A stretch of 64,000 nucleotides of DNA from Xanthostigma xanthostigma (GCA_963575645.1 OY754468.1:12028001-12092000), one strand, 5' to 3'; positions 1-11,395 are shown, counted from the first letter of the stretch. Made by a program: numbers and translations. The notes: generated by a model not told the origin, from the sequence alone.

Positions 1-61
1 CTAGCCGGTGCTGAGAGCAGCGACCTAAACTTCTCGCGAAAACTTCTCGCGCCTAGTCGGT

Positions 62-118
62 GTGATATAATGAAGTGCGGTATATAACTATGATATAATG
101 AAGTAAGGTATATAGGTA
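62..118. repeat. Two-copy short direct repeat
   Basis: A unit of about 30 bases containing GATATAATGAAGT and GGTATATA occurs twice in a row. Just upstream, AACTTCTCGCG is also repeated. No gene or recognisable element accompanies these repeats. Confidence 0.6.
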
Positions 119-270
119 ACTACAATGTGTGTCTATAGATAATATAATAATAAGTAATAATATAGAATCTCACCAAAAACATAAATGTGATCTTCCAAGA
201 CTCGAAATCCTTAAGCAAATAAATAAAAAAATGTAAATGATTTGTAACACATGAATTTGAAGGATTAAAA

Positions 271-483
271 AAATTCTTTACTTGGGTATTCAGTCCAAAT
301 GTTGACTACAAATAAATTCTAAGAAAAACATAAATGTGAAAAATGGCAAAGTTTGATACAAAGAACAAGCCGGCAAATCCACTTTTTCTTTGTTTCGAAC
401 TTGGTTCTTTTTTCACATTTATGTTTTTGCTATAAATCATTTGTAACCAACATTTGGACCAAATTCTTTAGTAAGGAATACTG
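271..483. repeat. Small inverted-repeat (MITE-like) sequence
   Basis: Arms at about 293-345 and 410-458 are inverted copies; each holds CATAAATGTGAAAAA or its complement next to a CCAAATGTTG-like end. Outside the arms AAATTCTTTA is repeated in direct orientation (about 271 and 465). This fits a short foldback or MITE. The family is not recognised and no clean target duplication is seen. Confidence 0.5.
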
Positions 484-800
484 ACGTGTGTTAAGAAAAG
501 AATATAGTTGATCTAGAAACTTGTGTGATATCAATGAGCGATTATCAGTAATAATGAGTGCGTTTGTTCTTTTTCTTCCAAGGCTGTGATAGTTTCGTGT
601 GCTCTCGTTTCCTTTATAGACGGAATTATTCGTACGATCCCTTATAATAGCCAATTAACATGCTCCATTTCTTTGCTGTTAGGTTAAACGCCACCAAAAG
701 CTGCTCAACGTGTCCCGAAAACTGGGGTGGTTATTCACAATTCCTTGTTTGCAATATATGCAGTGAGGTTTCTTTTCCTTGCATCATAATAAAAGAAACG

Positions 801-1208
801 TCGAGCGGGGTGGCGTAGTGGTGAGAGCACTAGATTTGCATTCGGGAGGTACCGGGTTCGAATCCCGGTGGGGGCAGATGTGACTGGGACTTTTTCCTGC
901 TTTTCCTGCTACCTCTCGCCTAGAAACGGTAATTCCTGTATCGGATATCTGAGGTTTTCCATGGTTTACCTCAATAATTCCAGATAAATATCGAAATGGT
1001 TCCTTGATCAAGGCCATGGCCGATTACCTGTCAAACTCCTATGTTCAAAATAAACCTATCTTATCCTAATGTCCAAAAATTCCTTCATTCGCCCATTGCT
1101 ATTAATTAAGTGAAAGTTTATAAATGTAGAAAATAACGGGAAGTGTAATAGATGGAACATAGTAATGGTGTGTCTGTTATTAAACGCATTATTATTATTA
1201 TTATTATT
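801..1208 (+). mobile_element. tRNA-derived SINE, complete, with target duplication
   Basis: The 5' part is tRNA-like. It has an A-box-like TGGCGTAGTGG at 811-821 and a B-box GGTTCGAATCC at 855-865, as in SINEs transcribed by RNA polymerase III. A non-tRNA body follows, and the element ends in an (ATT)n tail at about 1187-1208. The 12-bp direct repeat ATAAAAGAAACG flanks it exactly (789-800 and 1209-1220), which fixes both ends and shows insertion by target-primed reverse transcription. Related copies lie at 50212-50331 (minus, 3'-truncated) and 51940-52390 (plus, split by a MITE). It has no coding capacity and would depend on a partner LINE. Confidence 0.9.
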
Positions 1209-1249
1209 ATAAAAGAAACGAGAACTATACAATATGCATACATATTATC

Positions 1250-1672
1250 CAAGTGTGTAGGCTTTCATGGCCGGTGTTGTTCCAAATATTCTTGGTTTTA
1301 GGGCGTGGTTCATTGGTATTTCTACCTGAAGTTACGTCTACAACTGCGGTAGCCATTATCAAAGGCATATCCACGCTTATACACAGAAAGCTCATAGAAA
1401 TACACAAACACGCAAATAACTTCAACCAGAAAGAAGAAGGTTTGAATCTAGACACCAGCACTGTGCAATACCAACCCACTGAAAGGAACGACCAATCACA
1501 GAAGAGCAAACTACGACCGAGCAGAGAACACTAACACGCTGAGCACAAAAGAAGGGGGAACAGCAATCGTCGACACACTTACCTGTAAGCTCGCTGCCTT
1601 TTTTTGATAATGTCTACCGCAGTTGTAGACGAAACGTCAGGTAGAAATACCGACTGACCACTATAGGGCTTC
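1250..1672 (+). mobile_element. Broken Penelope-like element with inverted termini
   Basis: Two inverted copies of a terminal segment (about 1310-1366 and 1600-1665) flank a short coding remnant. Each terminal segment carries a stem of the type GTCTAC/GTAGAC followed by GAAAC and GTCAGG, the arrangement of hammerhead-ribozyme motifs known from Penelope-like element (PLE) terminal repeats. Between them, the frame at about 1362-1480 reads like the C-terminal end of a PLE protein (residues RKLIEIHKHANNFNQKEEG). The outer sequence GTGTGTAGGCTTTCATGGCC matches, inverted, the end of the element at 35040-35512. This is a broken fragment. Confidence 0.7.
1604..1638 (+). ncRNA. Degenerate hammerhead-ribozyme-like motif (PLE family 1)
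   Basis: The order is TTGATAA, then a 6-bp stem GTCTAC/GTAGAC with a seven-base loop, then GAAAC, then GTC. A hammerhead core needs CUGANGA, helix II, GAAA and UH. The second half matches, but the first half differs from consensus at two positions. An inverted copy lies at about 1331-1362. Activity is doubtful. Confidence 0.5.
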
Positions 1673-2552
1673 TGATGAAGAATTGACAGGTAGGAGAGTA
1701 GCTCGATTAGATAAAAAAAATGCACTGTCTTTTCGACACCATACTTGAGCACTCCAAGGTTAATTGATAAATTCGATCGTAATTAAAGTTGATCGAATGT
1801 TTGGAACCATTCAGTATGCTCAAAGAGAGATTTAAAGGGGATTGCAGTGTGGCGGAGGTGGTTTTCGCGAAATCGAACTGTCCTGTATGTAAACATCTGC
1901 AATAACAAATCTATTCGATTCGATTGTTGCTGCAGAAGGCATCACGACGACCGACTCGAAGAAGGGAGGGGTTTTTGTAGCGAGGTATGGCGAACCGGAT
2001 ACCTTTACTACACAAATACCTTCATTGAACCATTGTACCTTTGTGTATAAGGAGGAGGTTATCTACTTGTTCAGATTGAGTCAAAAACACTTCCAGCTCC
2101 AACGTGTCCACGATTCAAATGTATTTTTAGTAGAGATACACCGAATTGGATGTTTTTACAATATACAGGAATATTCAAAATAATTTTTTATTGTAACTTT
2201 TAAATACTTACGTTAGAAATTTGATGTATTTTTATATTTGATTTTTTGTATTTGACAAATCCATACAATGTTTGTATTGTCTCTGGAGAATTAATAAACT
2301 AAACTAAACTAATTGCGATTCACATTCGGTACCATCGAATTTCGACAGGTTGTACCGAAGCTCGGATTCGGCCGAATGTATTTACGATGAATAATGAACC
2401 ACCAAAATTGGGTTAGTGGAATTGGATTCCGTTAAATGGGCGTGAATTTAAAAACATGGCGACGATGGGGTATAATTTGCCATTGTGAATTTTTTGAAAT
2501 GAAATTAAATGATAAGTATCAGCACAATATTTGAGTGGGCTGATACAAATCA
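1673..2552. other. No recognised gene
   Basis: A 67-codon open frame at 1847-2050 covers a slightly GC-richer patch but resembles nothing I know. The remainder is AT-rich spacer. The frame that leads into the duplicated exon may start around 2540. Confidence 0.4.
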
Positions 2553-3345
2553 TGGAAAAAGAAATTTTCTTGAAGGGGAACATGTATTTAATGCAGCTCA
2601 TATCATAAAATTAGGTAAAAATTCATGTGAAACAAAACTTTCAAGTAAGGTGAATTTTAATGCTTTTTTTTACAAACTTTCGATTTAAAGAGTAATTCAC
2701 ATAGTAGCAAATAGAGATATTATATCAATACAGTGTTTATGAACGTTGCAAACATAATATTATTGAAACATTACTTTATTGCAACAGGTAAGTTCCTAAC
2801 CCAAAAATAGTCATCTGTCATAATGTATTTTCGGTCTGAAGTAACTTTAGTTTTTTTCTAGCAAAATTCTTAATGTAAGTTAATAATAATAACTATTCAA
2901 TTAATAAAATAAGTTTTCAATATTAAGAGTATTCGTCCCTACAAATACCCTCTGCACCCTTCATCATAAAAAGAAATTTTCTTGAAGGGGAACATGTAAT
3001 TAATGCCGGTCATATCCTAATATTATGAAAAAATTCACGTGAATCAGAACCTTTAAGTAAGGTGCATTTTAATGCTTTCTGTTTACAAACTTCCGATTTA
3101 AAGAGTAATCCACATGAAATAAAAGTAGCAAATAGAGATATTATATCAATGCAGTTGATGAACGTTGCAAAAATATTATTGATACATTACTTTATTGCAA
3201 CAGGTAAGTTCCTAACCTAGAAATAGTCGTCTGTCAATATCTATTTTCAGTTTGAAGTTAAGTTTTTTTTTTTTCTTTCAAAATTCTTAATGCTATTTAA
3301 TAATAATAACGATTCAATTAATAAATTAAGTTTTCAATATTAAGT
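2553..3345 (+). pseudogene. Tandemly duplicated degenerate exon, SWIM-like
   Basis: Two diverged direct copies start at 2553 and about 2969, a period of about 416 bases. Each opens in a frame reading KRNFLEGEHV.NA.HI. The second copy continues through AFCLQTSDLKSNPHEIKVAN and IISMQ. In both copies the homology ends at the consensus splice donor CAACAG|GTAAGT (about 2787 and 3204). The order (NAGH, LQTS..KS.PHE, a Met-Gln/Cys segment) resembles SWIM zinc-finger proteins carried by insect transposable elements, which would continue CxC...CxH. Frames are interrupted in both copies, so these are relics. The assignment rests on motif memory. Confidence 0.45.
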
Positions 3346-3594
3346 CTAAGTAGGTATAATATCTACTTACTTGGTAAAATATTTAATCATCTGCATTAAA
3401 ATCACATTGTACTATTACAGTCGTTTACTATACAGATCAACTTTTTACACGAGGTGAAAACTTCGCAGGCTCCATAATAAGCCATTTATTAATTTATTCA
3501 ACGCTTTTTATTATTATAATAAAAAAAATTTACGATTAGTACCGATTCAAAGTACGATTCATAATCATTAATCATGTTTACCTGATTATAGTTA

Positions 3595-3650
3595 TAAGTT
3601 TCGCCGCCAGATAGAGTAGTCCATATAACGGATCCCAATTATTAAGATTG
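3595..3650 (-). mobile_element. LINE 3'-end fragment
   Basis: GTTTCGCCGCCAGATA followed by GGATCCCAAT is the inverted counterpart of 19758-19803. That stretch lies in the 3' untranslated part of the minus-strand LINE at 19756-20430. The plus strand here therefore carries a small 3' tail fragment of the same LINE family; its orientation is inferred. Confidence 0.4.
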
Positions 3651-3869
3651 GATTGATGAAAACGTTACTTTTAGTAGTATTTATTTTTGTTTAGTGAAAA
3701 GATGATATTATTATTACTGAGCGCTCTAGGCACGTGCCGTAGGCCCTGTGATCATTAGAGGCCCCTTAGTTCCTGCCAGGTCACCAAGCGATAACCGATA
3801 TTTATTACCGAAAAACATATTAATTTCGAAAAAATCAAACTTAATTATTATTGACTACTAGCTAAAAAT

Positions 3870-4000
3870 CTATTGGTTTTTAGGCTATGCGCCCATGGAC
3901 ACTTTTTCTTAGTGACCTTTAAACTATAAAATAAAACAATTTTCGATCAATTTAACTGAGAATCTAATCCCATAAGGTTTGTGTGGGGTCCTTTGCCACA
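3870..4000. repeat. Half-copy of the GGACCCCG inverted-repeat element
   Basis: TTTTTAGGCTATGCGCCCAT, GGACACTTTTTCTT and a GGGGTCCTTT end match the right arm of the element at 5055-5565. Only one arm is present, so this is a truncated or solo copy. Confidence 0.7.
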
Positions 4001-4165
4001 GAAGTAGAATCATAGTCGTGAAATATAAAACGCTAAATTTTGATTTTAGGGGTTTATTTCAGGGAGTAATTTGGGAAATTAAAAAAAAAACTTTTTGAGA
4101 ACATCGAGTTGGGTGTCAAATGAAAGCTTATTCAAGTGTTTGTAATGATGATGGTAAATTATAGA

Positions 4166-4576
4166 CAGCGCTGGATTTACATTAGGGGCAGTAGGGGCTA
4201 GTGCCCAGGGCGACAAATTTTCAAGGGCGGCAAAATTTGGAACATGAGAAAAAAATGTTTCGCGTTACAGAAAATTTTTCGGGAAGTGTGATCGTGTTGA
4301 AATTATAAATAATTTTTTTTTCAGTCACACGATTTTGCCTCTGAAAATATCTCGCAATTGATGAGCAATCGTTTTGTTTGTCAATTTATGATTTTTAATA
4401 CGAAAAAGAATGTTTTTTGTCTAATTATCCCATTAGTAAAAAACGACTTTTGACATAAATGAATCATTTTATTTATTTGAAAATTGTATACCGAACCTTT
4501 ACTTCATTTTATGTACGATTTAGATAACGGGGCGGCATTTTGCCCCAGGGCGGCACTTAAAGTAAATCCGGCCCTG
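4166..4576. mobile_element. hAT-like MITE with perfect 8-bp target duplication
   Basis: The ends are imperfect inverted repeats, CAGCGCTGGATTTAC and its counterpart GTAAATCCGGCCCTG. The flanks are the identical 8-mer ATTATAGA (4158-4165 and 4577-4584). Eight-base duplications with CAG...CTG-type ends are the hallmark of the hAT superfamily. The interior is AT-rich with no coding frame, so the copy is non-autonomous. The perfect flanking repeat argues that both boundaries are correct. Confidence 0.88.
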
Positions 4577-5054
4577 ATTATAGACGCTGAATAAATAGGT
4601 ACACTAGCGTCTTTATAAATGGAATAACATACTTTAAGAATAACTTTTTTCAAATCTCTTATTATTTAAAAAAATCTTGCTAAATGTTTTATCTATAATA
4701 TTACATAGGATTTGCTGTTCTTTATTTTCGTAGTAACTTTTCAAACTTTTCACTGCGCGTTTGGGGTCATGAACTTACAAGATTTGGGAGTGCGGTACAA
4801 TCTGATATAAAAGAGTTTCGTCACCGCGTTTTACTATGTATGTTGAGTTGTGTGTGTGTGTGTTGCTATACAACCTTTAGCCTGGCCTACTCCAATAAGA
4901 ATCAGGCTCCATAAAGACAACATGTCACACAATCGATTGAGCAAAAGAATCACAGAGAAGAGCAAGCGGTCAAAGAGATATTGAGTAATAAACCAACGCT
5001 TTATAAACTCATTATGGATTGGCATCCTAGTTCAGATACATAATAATAATATGC

Positions 5055-5565
5055 GAAGGACCCCGATTTATGGGCATTGGTTCTCGGTTAAATTGATCAA
5101 AAGTGGTTTTATTTTATAGTTTAAAGGTCACTAAGAAAAAGTATCCATGGATGCATAGCCTAAAACGCAATAGATTTTTAGCTACAGACATGTTTAGCGA
5201 GATTTTAGATATTGAATTCACAATCTTAAAAAATCCCAAGCTCTAGAAATATGTTTTCGAGTGGGAATATGACATTATTATTTTATACAAGCTGACACCT
5301 TCCAACATTACCTAGTTTTCGTCTATTTTTCTATTTCTAAAAAAATAAGTATAAAAGTTGAACATGGAACATGTTTGTGAATTCAATGAATATCCCTAGA
5401 TCTAAAATCTCGCTAAACATATCTATAGCTTAAAACCTATTGGTTTTTAGGCTATGCGCCCATGGACACTTTTTCTTTGCGATCTTGAAACTATAAAATA
5501 AAACAATTTTCGGTCAATTTAACCGAAAACCAAATCCCATAAGGTTTGTGCGGGGTCCTTTCAAA
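5055..5565. mobile_element. Foldback element with ~170-bp inverted arms (GGACCCCG ends)
   Basis: Both ends carry GGACCCCG. The arms share TTTATTTTATAGTTT, AAGAAAAAGT.TCCATGG and TTTAGCGAGATTTTAGAT in inverted orientation around a loop of about 150 bases. There is no coding frame. A solo arm is at 3870-4000. No convincing target duplication was found, so superfamily is left open. Confidence 0.75.
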
Positions 5566-6149
5566 TTATTTACAAAAATTTACAATGCATTAGTTTTTAA
5601 AAAATATACTAAGAACCGTTTTCAAGATATTCTGGAATGTAGTCGTTTTCTTTATGCGTGATATACCTCCATTATGTTAATTATGCACATTTTGATTGTT
5701 AATATCTCGTTTTACAAACGGTGAAAACATTTTATTTTGTAAATTAAATATAAGGAACTTTTATTCACCTTATAATTCAATTTTATTAAATTCCTAAGCA
5801 TAGCCGTTTCACGAATGAACTACCTTAAAGTATGCATCAATCTTCAAAATTAAAATGCGCTTCGTGATACTCTAATATTTAACTACTATCTTTGAGAGAA
5901 AATATCGTTTAGGTAAAAGTGCAATATTGCAGAAACATCAGTGATGTCAGATGTGGCCATGTGTTTGTATATATGTATCTTCTACACAGCATACCACCCT
6001 ATACCCCATGGTATGTTTGTACAAACAATAGACTCTGCACTTGTGGAATATAGCAAAACCGACACATATACCATATGATGCCCTTCAAGCAGTAATGAAA
6101 TTGGAAGAGGTCAGGACGTGGCTTCATCCTCGTGCAAGGATAAATACTA

Positions 6150-6205
6150 TATTACACCACAAGGGCAGAAAGCTTAAGAATCTTAAACTTTCGGTCCGGT
6201 ATCTG
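6150..6205. repeat. Solo copy of the CCACAAGGGC..GAAAG hairpin module
   Basis: ACACCACAAGGGCAGAAAG followed by an inverted CTTTCGGTCC is the short hairpin that recurs at 14771, 24476, 24922 and 40127. Here it stands without the long partner module. Confidence 0.55.
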
Positions 6206-6305
6206 TATATATAGTAAAGGATTACAAAATCCACTAACTGTGAGAGTTGTTTTTTTAATGAATTATACTGAGGTAGCTCAATTAATTCAAATAAATAAAA
6301 TCGTA

Positions 6306-6696
6306 ACTAAAGGCCCCCATACACCTCGTTCTTTTATGGCAGTTTTAACCGCACGGGTAAAACTGTACGGGTAAACACGAACAACGACCATATCCATACA
6401 CTAGGCGTTGTTTCGTCCAGTTTTTCTGAAACCGTTGCATCATCTGATTTGCTTTGATGGATCCTACAACGTTACAAAGTCGAACAAAACCCGTCCTTTT
6501 TAACTGTGTCGTCACACACACGGGCCGACTTGAACGACACGTTCAAAACGGACAGTTTAAATCAAGCAGAAGCAGATATTTTTGAACGCCGGTAAGAAGG
6601 ACGATTTTTGGCCATACACCGACCGTTTTACCCGTACAGTTTTAACCGTGCGGTTAAAACTGCCATAAAAGAACGAGGTGTATGGGGGCCTTTAGT
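6306..6696. mobile_element. TIR MITE with ~60-bp inverted ends (AAAGGCCCCC)
   Basis: The left end AAAGGCCCCCATACACCTCG and about 40 further bases reappear inverted at the right end. The pairing includes GGCAGTTTTAACCG and TGTACGGGTAAA. The interior lacks coding potential. The terminal pattern is like that of the element at 41601-42175, although the inner sequences differ. The superfamily is unresolved because the duplication is ambiguous. Confidence 0.85.
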
Positions 6697-6783
6697 CTGT
6701 AATCGAACAGTTTTAAAGATTCTAGAGCGAATTTTCAGTTTTCATCACTTTTTTCTGTTTATATTTTTTGTACCTATCTTCTA

Positions 6784-7130
6784 TCTATACTAATATATAA
6801 AGCTGAAGAGTTTGTTTGTTTGTTTGATTGAACGCGCTAATCTCAAGAACTACTGGTTCGAATTGAAAAAAAAAATGTGTGGGATAGTCCATTTATCGAG
6901 GAAGGCTATAGGCTATATAATACGACCAATAGGAGCGGAGCATCAATGAAAAATGTTGTAAAATATAACTCAAAATTTGTCCGTCCGACAAAAACTTTTG
7001 AACGGTAACTCCGATCATCATGAAATTTGGACACAACATTCATCTCGGTAAACTAAGATGAACGTGCGTACTCATGTTCCTCCCCCAATTCGTTCTTGTG
7101 CACCTGGGTGAAACCGGGCGGGACTACTAG
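6784..7130 (+). mobile_element. Non-autonomous Helitron, short form
   Basis: It starts TCTATACTAATATATAAAGC, ends CTAG, and has a near-palindromic CACCTGGGTG about 20 bases before the 3' end. It lies exactly between A (6783) and T (7131). These are the Helitron terminal rules: 5' TC, 3' CTRR after a hairpin, and insertion at A|T without duplication. It shares the GAACGGTAACTCCGATCAT block with the copies at 11962, 61085 and 63139 but lacks their tRNA-like segment. Confidence 0.88.
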
Positions 7131-7520
7131 TTTTATATATAATAAATATATTTTATTTTAGCGGTTCGGAATCGAGAAATCGGTCATGCCCCGGTAGAAA
7201 GGCGGCGCGCAGTCTCATGAAACGCTAATGTCTTAACAACTTGATAAAAGAACTTTATGTTTGAGAATTTTATTTTCCTTGCCTTGGCTATATCCCCGTA
7301 GAGCCATTAAACTGTTGTACTGTGCACTAATAGACTTTCAGACAACGATATATGGGCAGATCTTGTTGACGCGCTATTTTTACACTTTTAATTCATTATT
7401 TATAATGAACTAAAACCGTTTTATGGGGTCGACGAGGAACATCCAACTATTTTCACTTCGGAAGTCTTGTAACTATTATTTAATTACTGTAATCAAAACG
7501 ACCAGCGGGGATGAAAATTA

Positions 7521-8095
7521 TAGTCTAAGATCCCGATTTGGCTCGATCTTCATCCATCGAGTTTTCTAATGAAATTTGAATTTTGATAATATAATGTATT
7601 AATAAAGAAAAACTGATTTGGTTGCCATTCAATTTCTTCGCACTGCTATTTTTAATAAAAAATTAAAGTTGTTAAATTTATTTCTGACATGTAGTTATCA
7701 AGTTTTCAGATAAAATTACCAATCGAAAGTAAAATATGTGTATTTGGTCGACATTTTGATTCCTGCCATAAAACCAGGTAGACAGGCACCTTCGAATTAG
7801 TATTTTGCAGTTATAGGGTTTTCTATATTGTCATATATTTTATGAAAATGTAGATAATTTTATTGCGAACACGTGGAATATGTAGCTAACCAACGAATAA
7901 CAATTATTATAATATTTAATACTAAATAAATACAATAAAATAAACAACTTCAATTTTTTATTATAAATAGCTGTGCCAAGAAATTGAATGGCAACCAAAT
8001 CAATTTTTCTTTTTTAATACATTATATTATCAAAAAATAAATTTCATTAGAAAACTCGATGGGTGAAGATCGAGTCAAATCGTAATCTTAGACTA
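7521..8095. mobile_element. Harbinger-like MITE with long inverted ends
   Basis: The left end TAGTCTAAGATCCCGA and the next 150 bases recur inverted up to CTTAGACTA at 8095. The arms include TTGGTTGCCATTCAATTTCT. The trinucleotide TTA flanks both sides, consistent with the TWA duplications of PIF/Harbinger elements. There is no transposase frame. A 3'-truncated relative lies at 49509-49855. Confidence 0.7.
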
Positions 8096-8149
8096 TTAAT
8101 GCTTTAAGGAATTTTTAGGGCGGAGAATTGTTAAAAATAAGACAATATA

Positions 8150-8582
8150 CAGTGACCGGTAATTGTTCGTATTCATTTCGGGAGAAGAAACTAATTTGGA
8201 ATGATTTAGCTTTATCACTTGGGGGTCGGAAATGCGTAATTTTTTATGACAATAGCACTTCTGTGAAGAATTTTTATTATATTTTTTTTATTTATTTTAA
8301 GTTTTAACACACACCATAAAATCTAACAGTAAATTTCGTGGTTTTAAGCTTTAGGAAGGTTGGCCAATTAGTAAGCTGTCAAATCATGGAAAAATTCAGG
8401 TCAAAAAGTGAATTTTTTTAAAAATATTTATCTCTCAAAGTTAGGATTTTTGTAAAAAGAAAACCGAAGTAGATTTTTTCGAAAATGACGCATTTCCGAC
8501 CCCCAAGTGATAGAGGTTAAATCATTCCAAATTAGTCATAGTTTTTTCTCCCGAGAGGAATACGAGCAATTACCGGTCACTC
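8150..8582. mobile_element. TIR MITE, TA/TATA flanked, ~95-bp inverted ends
   Basis: CAGTGACCGGTAATTG at the left and its complement at the right are parts of long inverted arms that include AATTTGGAATGATTTA and GGGGGTCGGAAATGCGT. TATA flanks both sides (8146-8149, 8583-8586), so target choice includes TA, as in Tc1/mariner-type elements. It is non-coding. A more diverged copy in opposite orientation lies at 16812-17180. Confidence 0.75.
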
Positions 8583-9424
8583 TATATATATGTGAATACA
8601 ATCTAATTTCACGACATTAGACTATTCCTTTAAGAAAACTGCAAATTATGATCACAATTTAAAGTCGTTGTCAAACCACTCATTTTGACAATGCTTTCTG
8701 CAACCGGATATTATACAATGTACTATTTCATATCATATAAGTGCGTATTACGTGCTATTCTTAAAGAGAACATTTCGTGTATTATACTTTTATAAAATAT
8801 TTACGTTAAGTACATTTATTCGATAAAATTTTAAAGTCAACAGTTGACAATTTGTGTAAAAAAGCGATAAAATGTACATAAAATGTCACGAATTTGAATA
8901 CATATTTCACATTAAAAATAAATAAAAAGATTGCATTGAAAAATTTATAGTCATTTTTATGACAGACGCTCAAAGGAATCTTTGTATATTTGTACAAGGT
9001 ATTAAAAACTGTAAAATCTAAATATCTGCAATTTTGTATAGCTAAAACGGGCAAGCATAAACGTACTTCATGCGCCAAGGATTCCGTACATCATCACCAA
9101 AAGAAAAGCCGACGCATAAAACTAATACATTTAAGAAAATTCGATGAATACAAATTTAAAAAAATGGCGACCTTTTCTACATATCTACGTGCCAATACAT
9201 GAAAAGAATAATTTCGATAATTCATTGAGCGCCATGAAAGTTTTTCGTAGTTGTTATTTGTTAAGGTGAAAGTCCATTTTTTTCGACATATATGTAGCAT
9301 ATTTTTAATTATTGCGATTTTGGACCTCAATCAATGCCGTGCCAACAACAATAATAATTTGTCGCGTGTCACCTGTGGCACGCGTGCCATAGGTTTGCCA
9401 TTCCTAATACTAATATTAAGGAGA
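8583..9424. other. No recognised gene
   Basis: AT-rich spacer. Overlapping open frames of 70-90 codons on both strands at 8806-9330 have low-complexity translations rich in Phe, Asn and Lys, with no recognisable motif. Confidence 0.4.
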
Positions 9425-9647
9425 GTTAAAGTTTTTAAGTTAGGATGTAGGAGGTATAATCTCCGAAACTACTCATCCGATTTCAAAAATGTATTCATCA
9501 ATATTTAGAATGAATCTCTAGGATGGACAAAGGCTAATTATCGCGTTAAAATAAAAGCGTTTTTCGTGGAGACCAATTTTACAACGCAAGTCGACGAAAA
9601 AACGGTGGCCATCTACAAATTTGGGCGAAGCCGAACCGGGCCACTAA
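9425..9647 (+). mobile_element. Helitron 3' fragment
   Basis: The block TCTCCGAAACTACTCATCCG, GTGGAGACCAATTTTA, AAGTCGACGA and a terminal GCCGAACCGGGCCACTAA is a typical insect Helitron 3' part. It is shared with 46183-46337 (plus) and 60231-60458 (minus). The 3' end reads CTAA, allowed by CTRR. The 5' end is not clear. Confidence 0.65.
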
Positions 9648-10244
9648 TATAATATAAATCTTAAAAACATGGACTAATGAAAAGTTGAAAATACATTTAT
9701 TTGTATTCTACAATTTTAAAAGCGTGGTGGACCCTCGAATTGAATAAAATATTGGTCTGTTTTTTAGATTTTTTTAAAATTAATTTTTACTACACATGGC
9801 ATAAAACATACTCGTACAACGATGTACAAATCAAGCTCATATATTATGTAGACAATTAGATTTATTTCATTTGATTTTTTCTGATAATAATTAATGATAA
9901 CATCATTTTTGAAAAATGCTATAATCCCCAAGGGGCCACGGCTCCCCCTTGCCCTGCAGACAGTCATGGGGTGTACACATTGATACATAAACCGACTAAG
10001 TTTGTTTTCTCAAAACGTAAATAGTGCAAGAGAAATGGAAACAAAATAGAGAGAAATGCAAACAACGCGAAAATATTCTGTTTATTACTCCGGAAGAGTT
10101 ACTTAGCTATGCATATATTAAAACCACAAGGGTGTGTTGTTTACAGGAGTGTTCAACATCTTTATAAAGTATCCCGACAAATGAACACTGAATAAAAAGA
10201 AAATATTATTTACTTTTTATCATTAGAGAAAGATTAAATAATAA

Positions 10245-10727
10245 TGTAACGAGACGCTATTAGAGGCGGCGGCAGTGCTTTGTTGTAAGAGCCGCGCAGA
10301 CAACAATACTTGCTTTGTTGTCGGAGCCGCATAGACAACAATGCGCGTATTGTTACACTAATTGTCATTGTAACCGCATATAGAATAATACCAGTTCTAG
10401 AATGCGGAAGATTGTTCGAGAACGTGGCTGAAGAACTTATATAAACAGCGCTAGCGTGGAAGTCAGGCAGTTAGTAACAATGAACAGTGCGCGACATAAA
10501 TAACCGTTACAAGATAAATAGACATCTGTGAGACATAAATATTCTGTGTACACAGCACTTTAGTGTTATTATTGTTGTTTTAGAATTCGTTTGTTTTTCG
10601 TTATTTATTTTGTTACCTATTTAATTTTTGCATTATTATAGAGAAGTACTTTTTAGTTTGTTTTTGTTAACGTTTATTTTTGTAAATAAATCTTTTTAAT
10701 CACCAACAAAGAGCAGTTTTATTTACA
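10245..10727 (+). mobile_element. Solo LTR fossil (Ty3/Gypsy-like)
   Basis: The sequence begins TGTAACG and ends TTTACA, and is flanked on both sides by ATAA (10241-10244, 10728-10731). It has the LTR promoter layout: a TATATAA box at about 10438 and an AATAAA polyadenylation signal at about 10686. It also holds two copies of a ~36-bp segment (about 10274-10345, TTGTTGT..GAGCCGC). No internal region is attached, so this is a recombined, broken relic. The four-base duplication suggests Ty3/Gypsy kin rather than BEL/Pao, but this is a weak argument. Confidence 0.7.
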
Positions 10728-10771
10728 ATAATTCCTAGTAAGCGTATTCTTAGGAAGAGTAGACCGTATAT

Positions 10772-11395
10772 TAATGATGTGTCTACTGTCTACATGACTC
10801 TTTATTGGGAGCTGGCTCCGTGCGCTCCGCTCACTAAAAAGAGTCGCTCAGAGCGAGTCGTTCAAAGGAGCGACACTAGACAGTACGCACTACACAAGAG
10901 TGCAGACTGCAGAGGTGTGACCTGTCATTATACATGCTTAGGAGTCATGTAGCACTAGCATTGCACAATGCACAAGCACAATACATTCAGCTCTAAGCTC
11001 ATTTTAAAATGATTCTGATCTTATACTTATTATTCGCATTTCGGATAAACATAAAGTATAACAAAAGCTTGACAATAATAATGTTTATTGTTACAATATT
11101 ATATCTTTGTCAAAGACGTCAATGTGAATAGTTTAAGTCACTGTCAACAGTGTGTCATTGAACATTAAACGACTCAGCAAAGATAACTCCGTACATGCAA
11201 AATTCACCAGTGCTTCTGTGGCCTGCGCTGTGTGCGCTTTGTAAATGTGCGAATGCAACAGTACAGAACAGTTCAGCACAGACTACAGAGCAATGGCGCT
11301 CGGAGTGAGCCATTCACAAAAAAAGAGCGACTTGCTCCGCTCCGAGAAAGGAGTCGTTCATTATGAACGACTCGCTCAGGAGCGACACATCACTA
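10772..11395. mobile_element. hAT-like non-autonomous element
   Basis: The ends are TAATGATGTGTC and GACACATCACTA, inverted with one mismatch. The inverted ends continue with GAGCGAGTCGTTC and GCTCCG blocks. The flanks are CCGTATAT and CTGTATAT, an 8-bp duplication with one difference. That is the hAT signature. No transposase frame lies in the 624 bases. Confidence 0.78.

Noticed and set aside
801-880. Possible functional tRNA gene
   Set aside because: A and B boxes are good, but the sequence continues into a body with tail and is flanked by a 12-bp duplication, with relatives elsewhere in the window. It is a SINE head.
4834-5025. 63-codon minus-strand frame with a hydrophobic stretch
   Set aside because: It overlaps a GT microsatellite and has no family signature or neighbours.
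10245-11395. One LTR element spanning both features
   Set aside because: 10245-10727 and 10772-11395 have separate flanking duplications (ATAA; CCGTATAT/CTGTATAT) and different ends, so they are two insertions.
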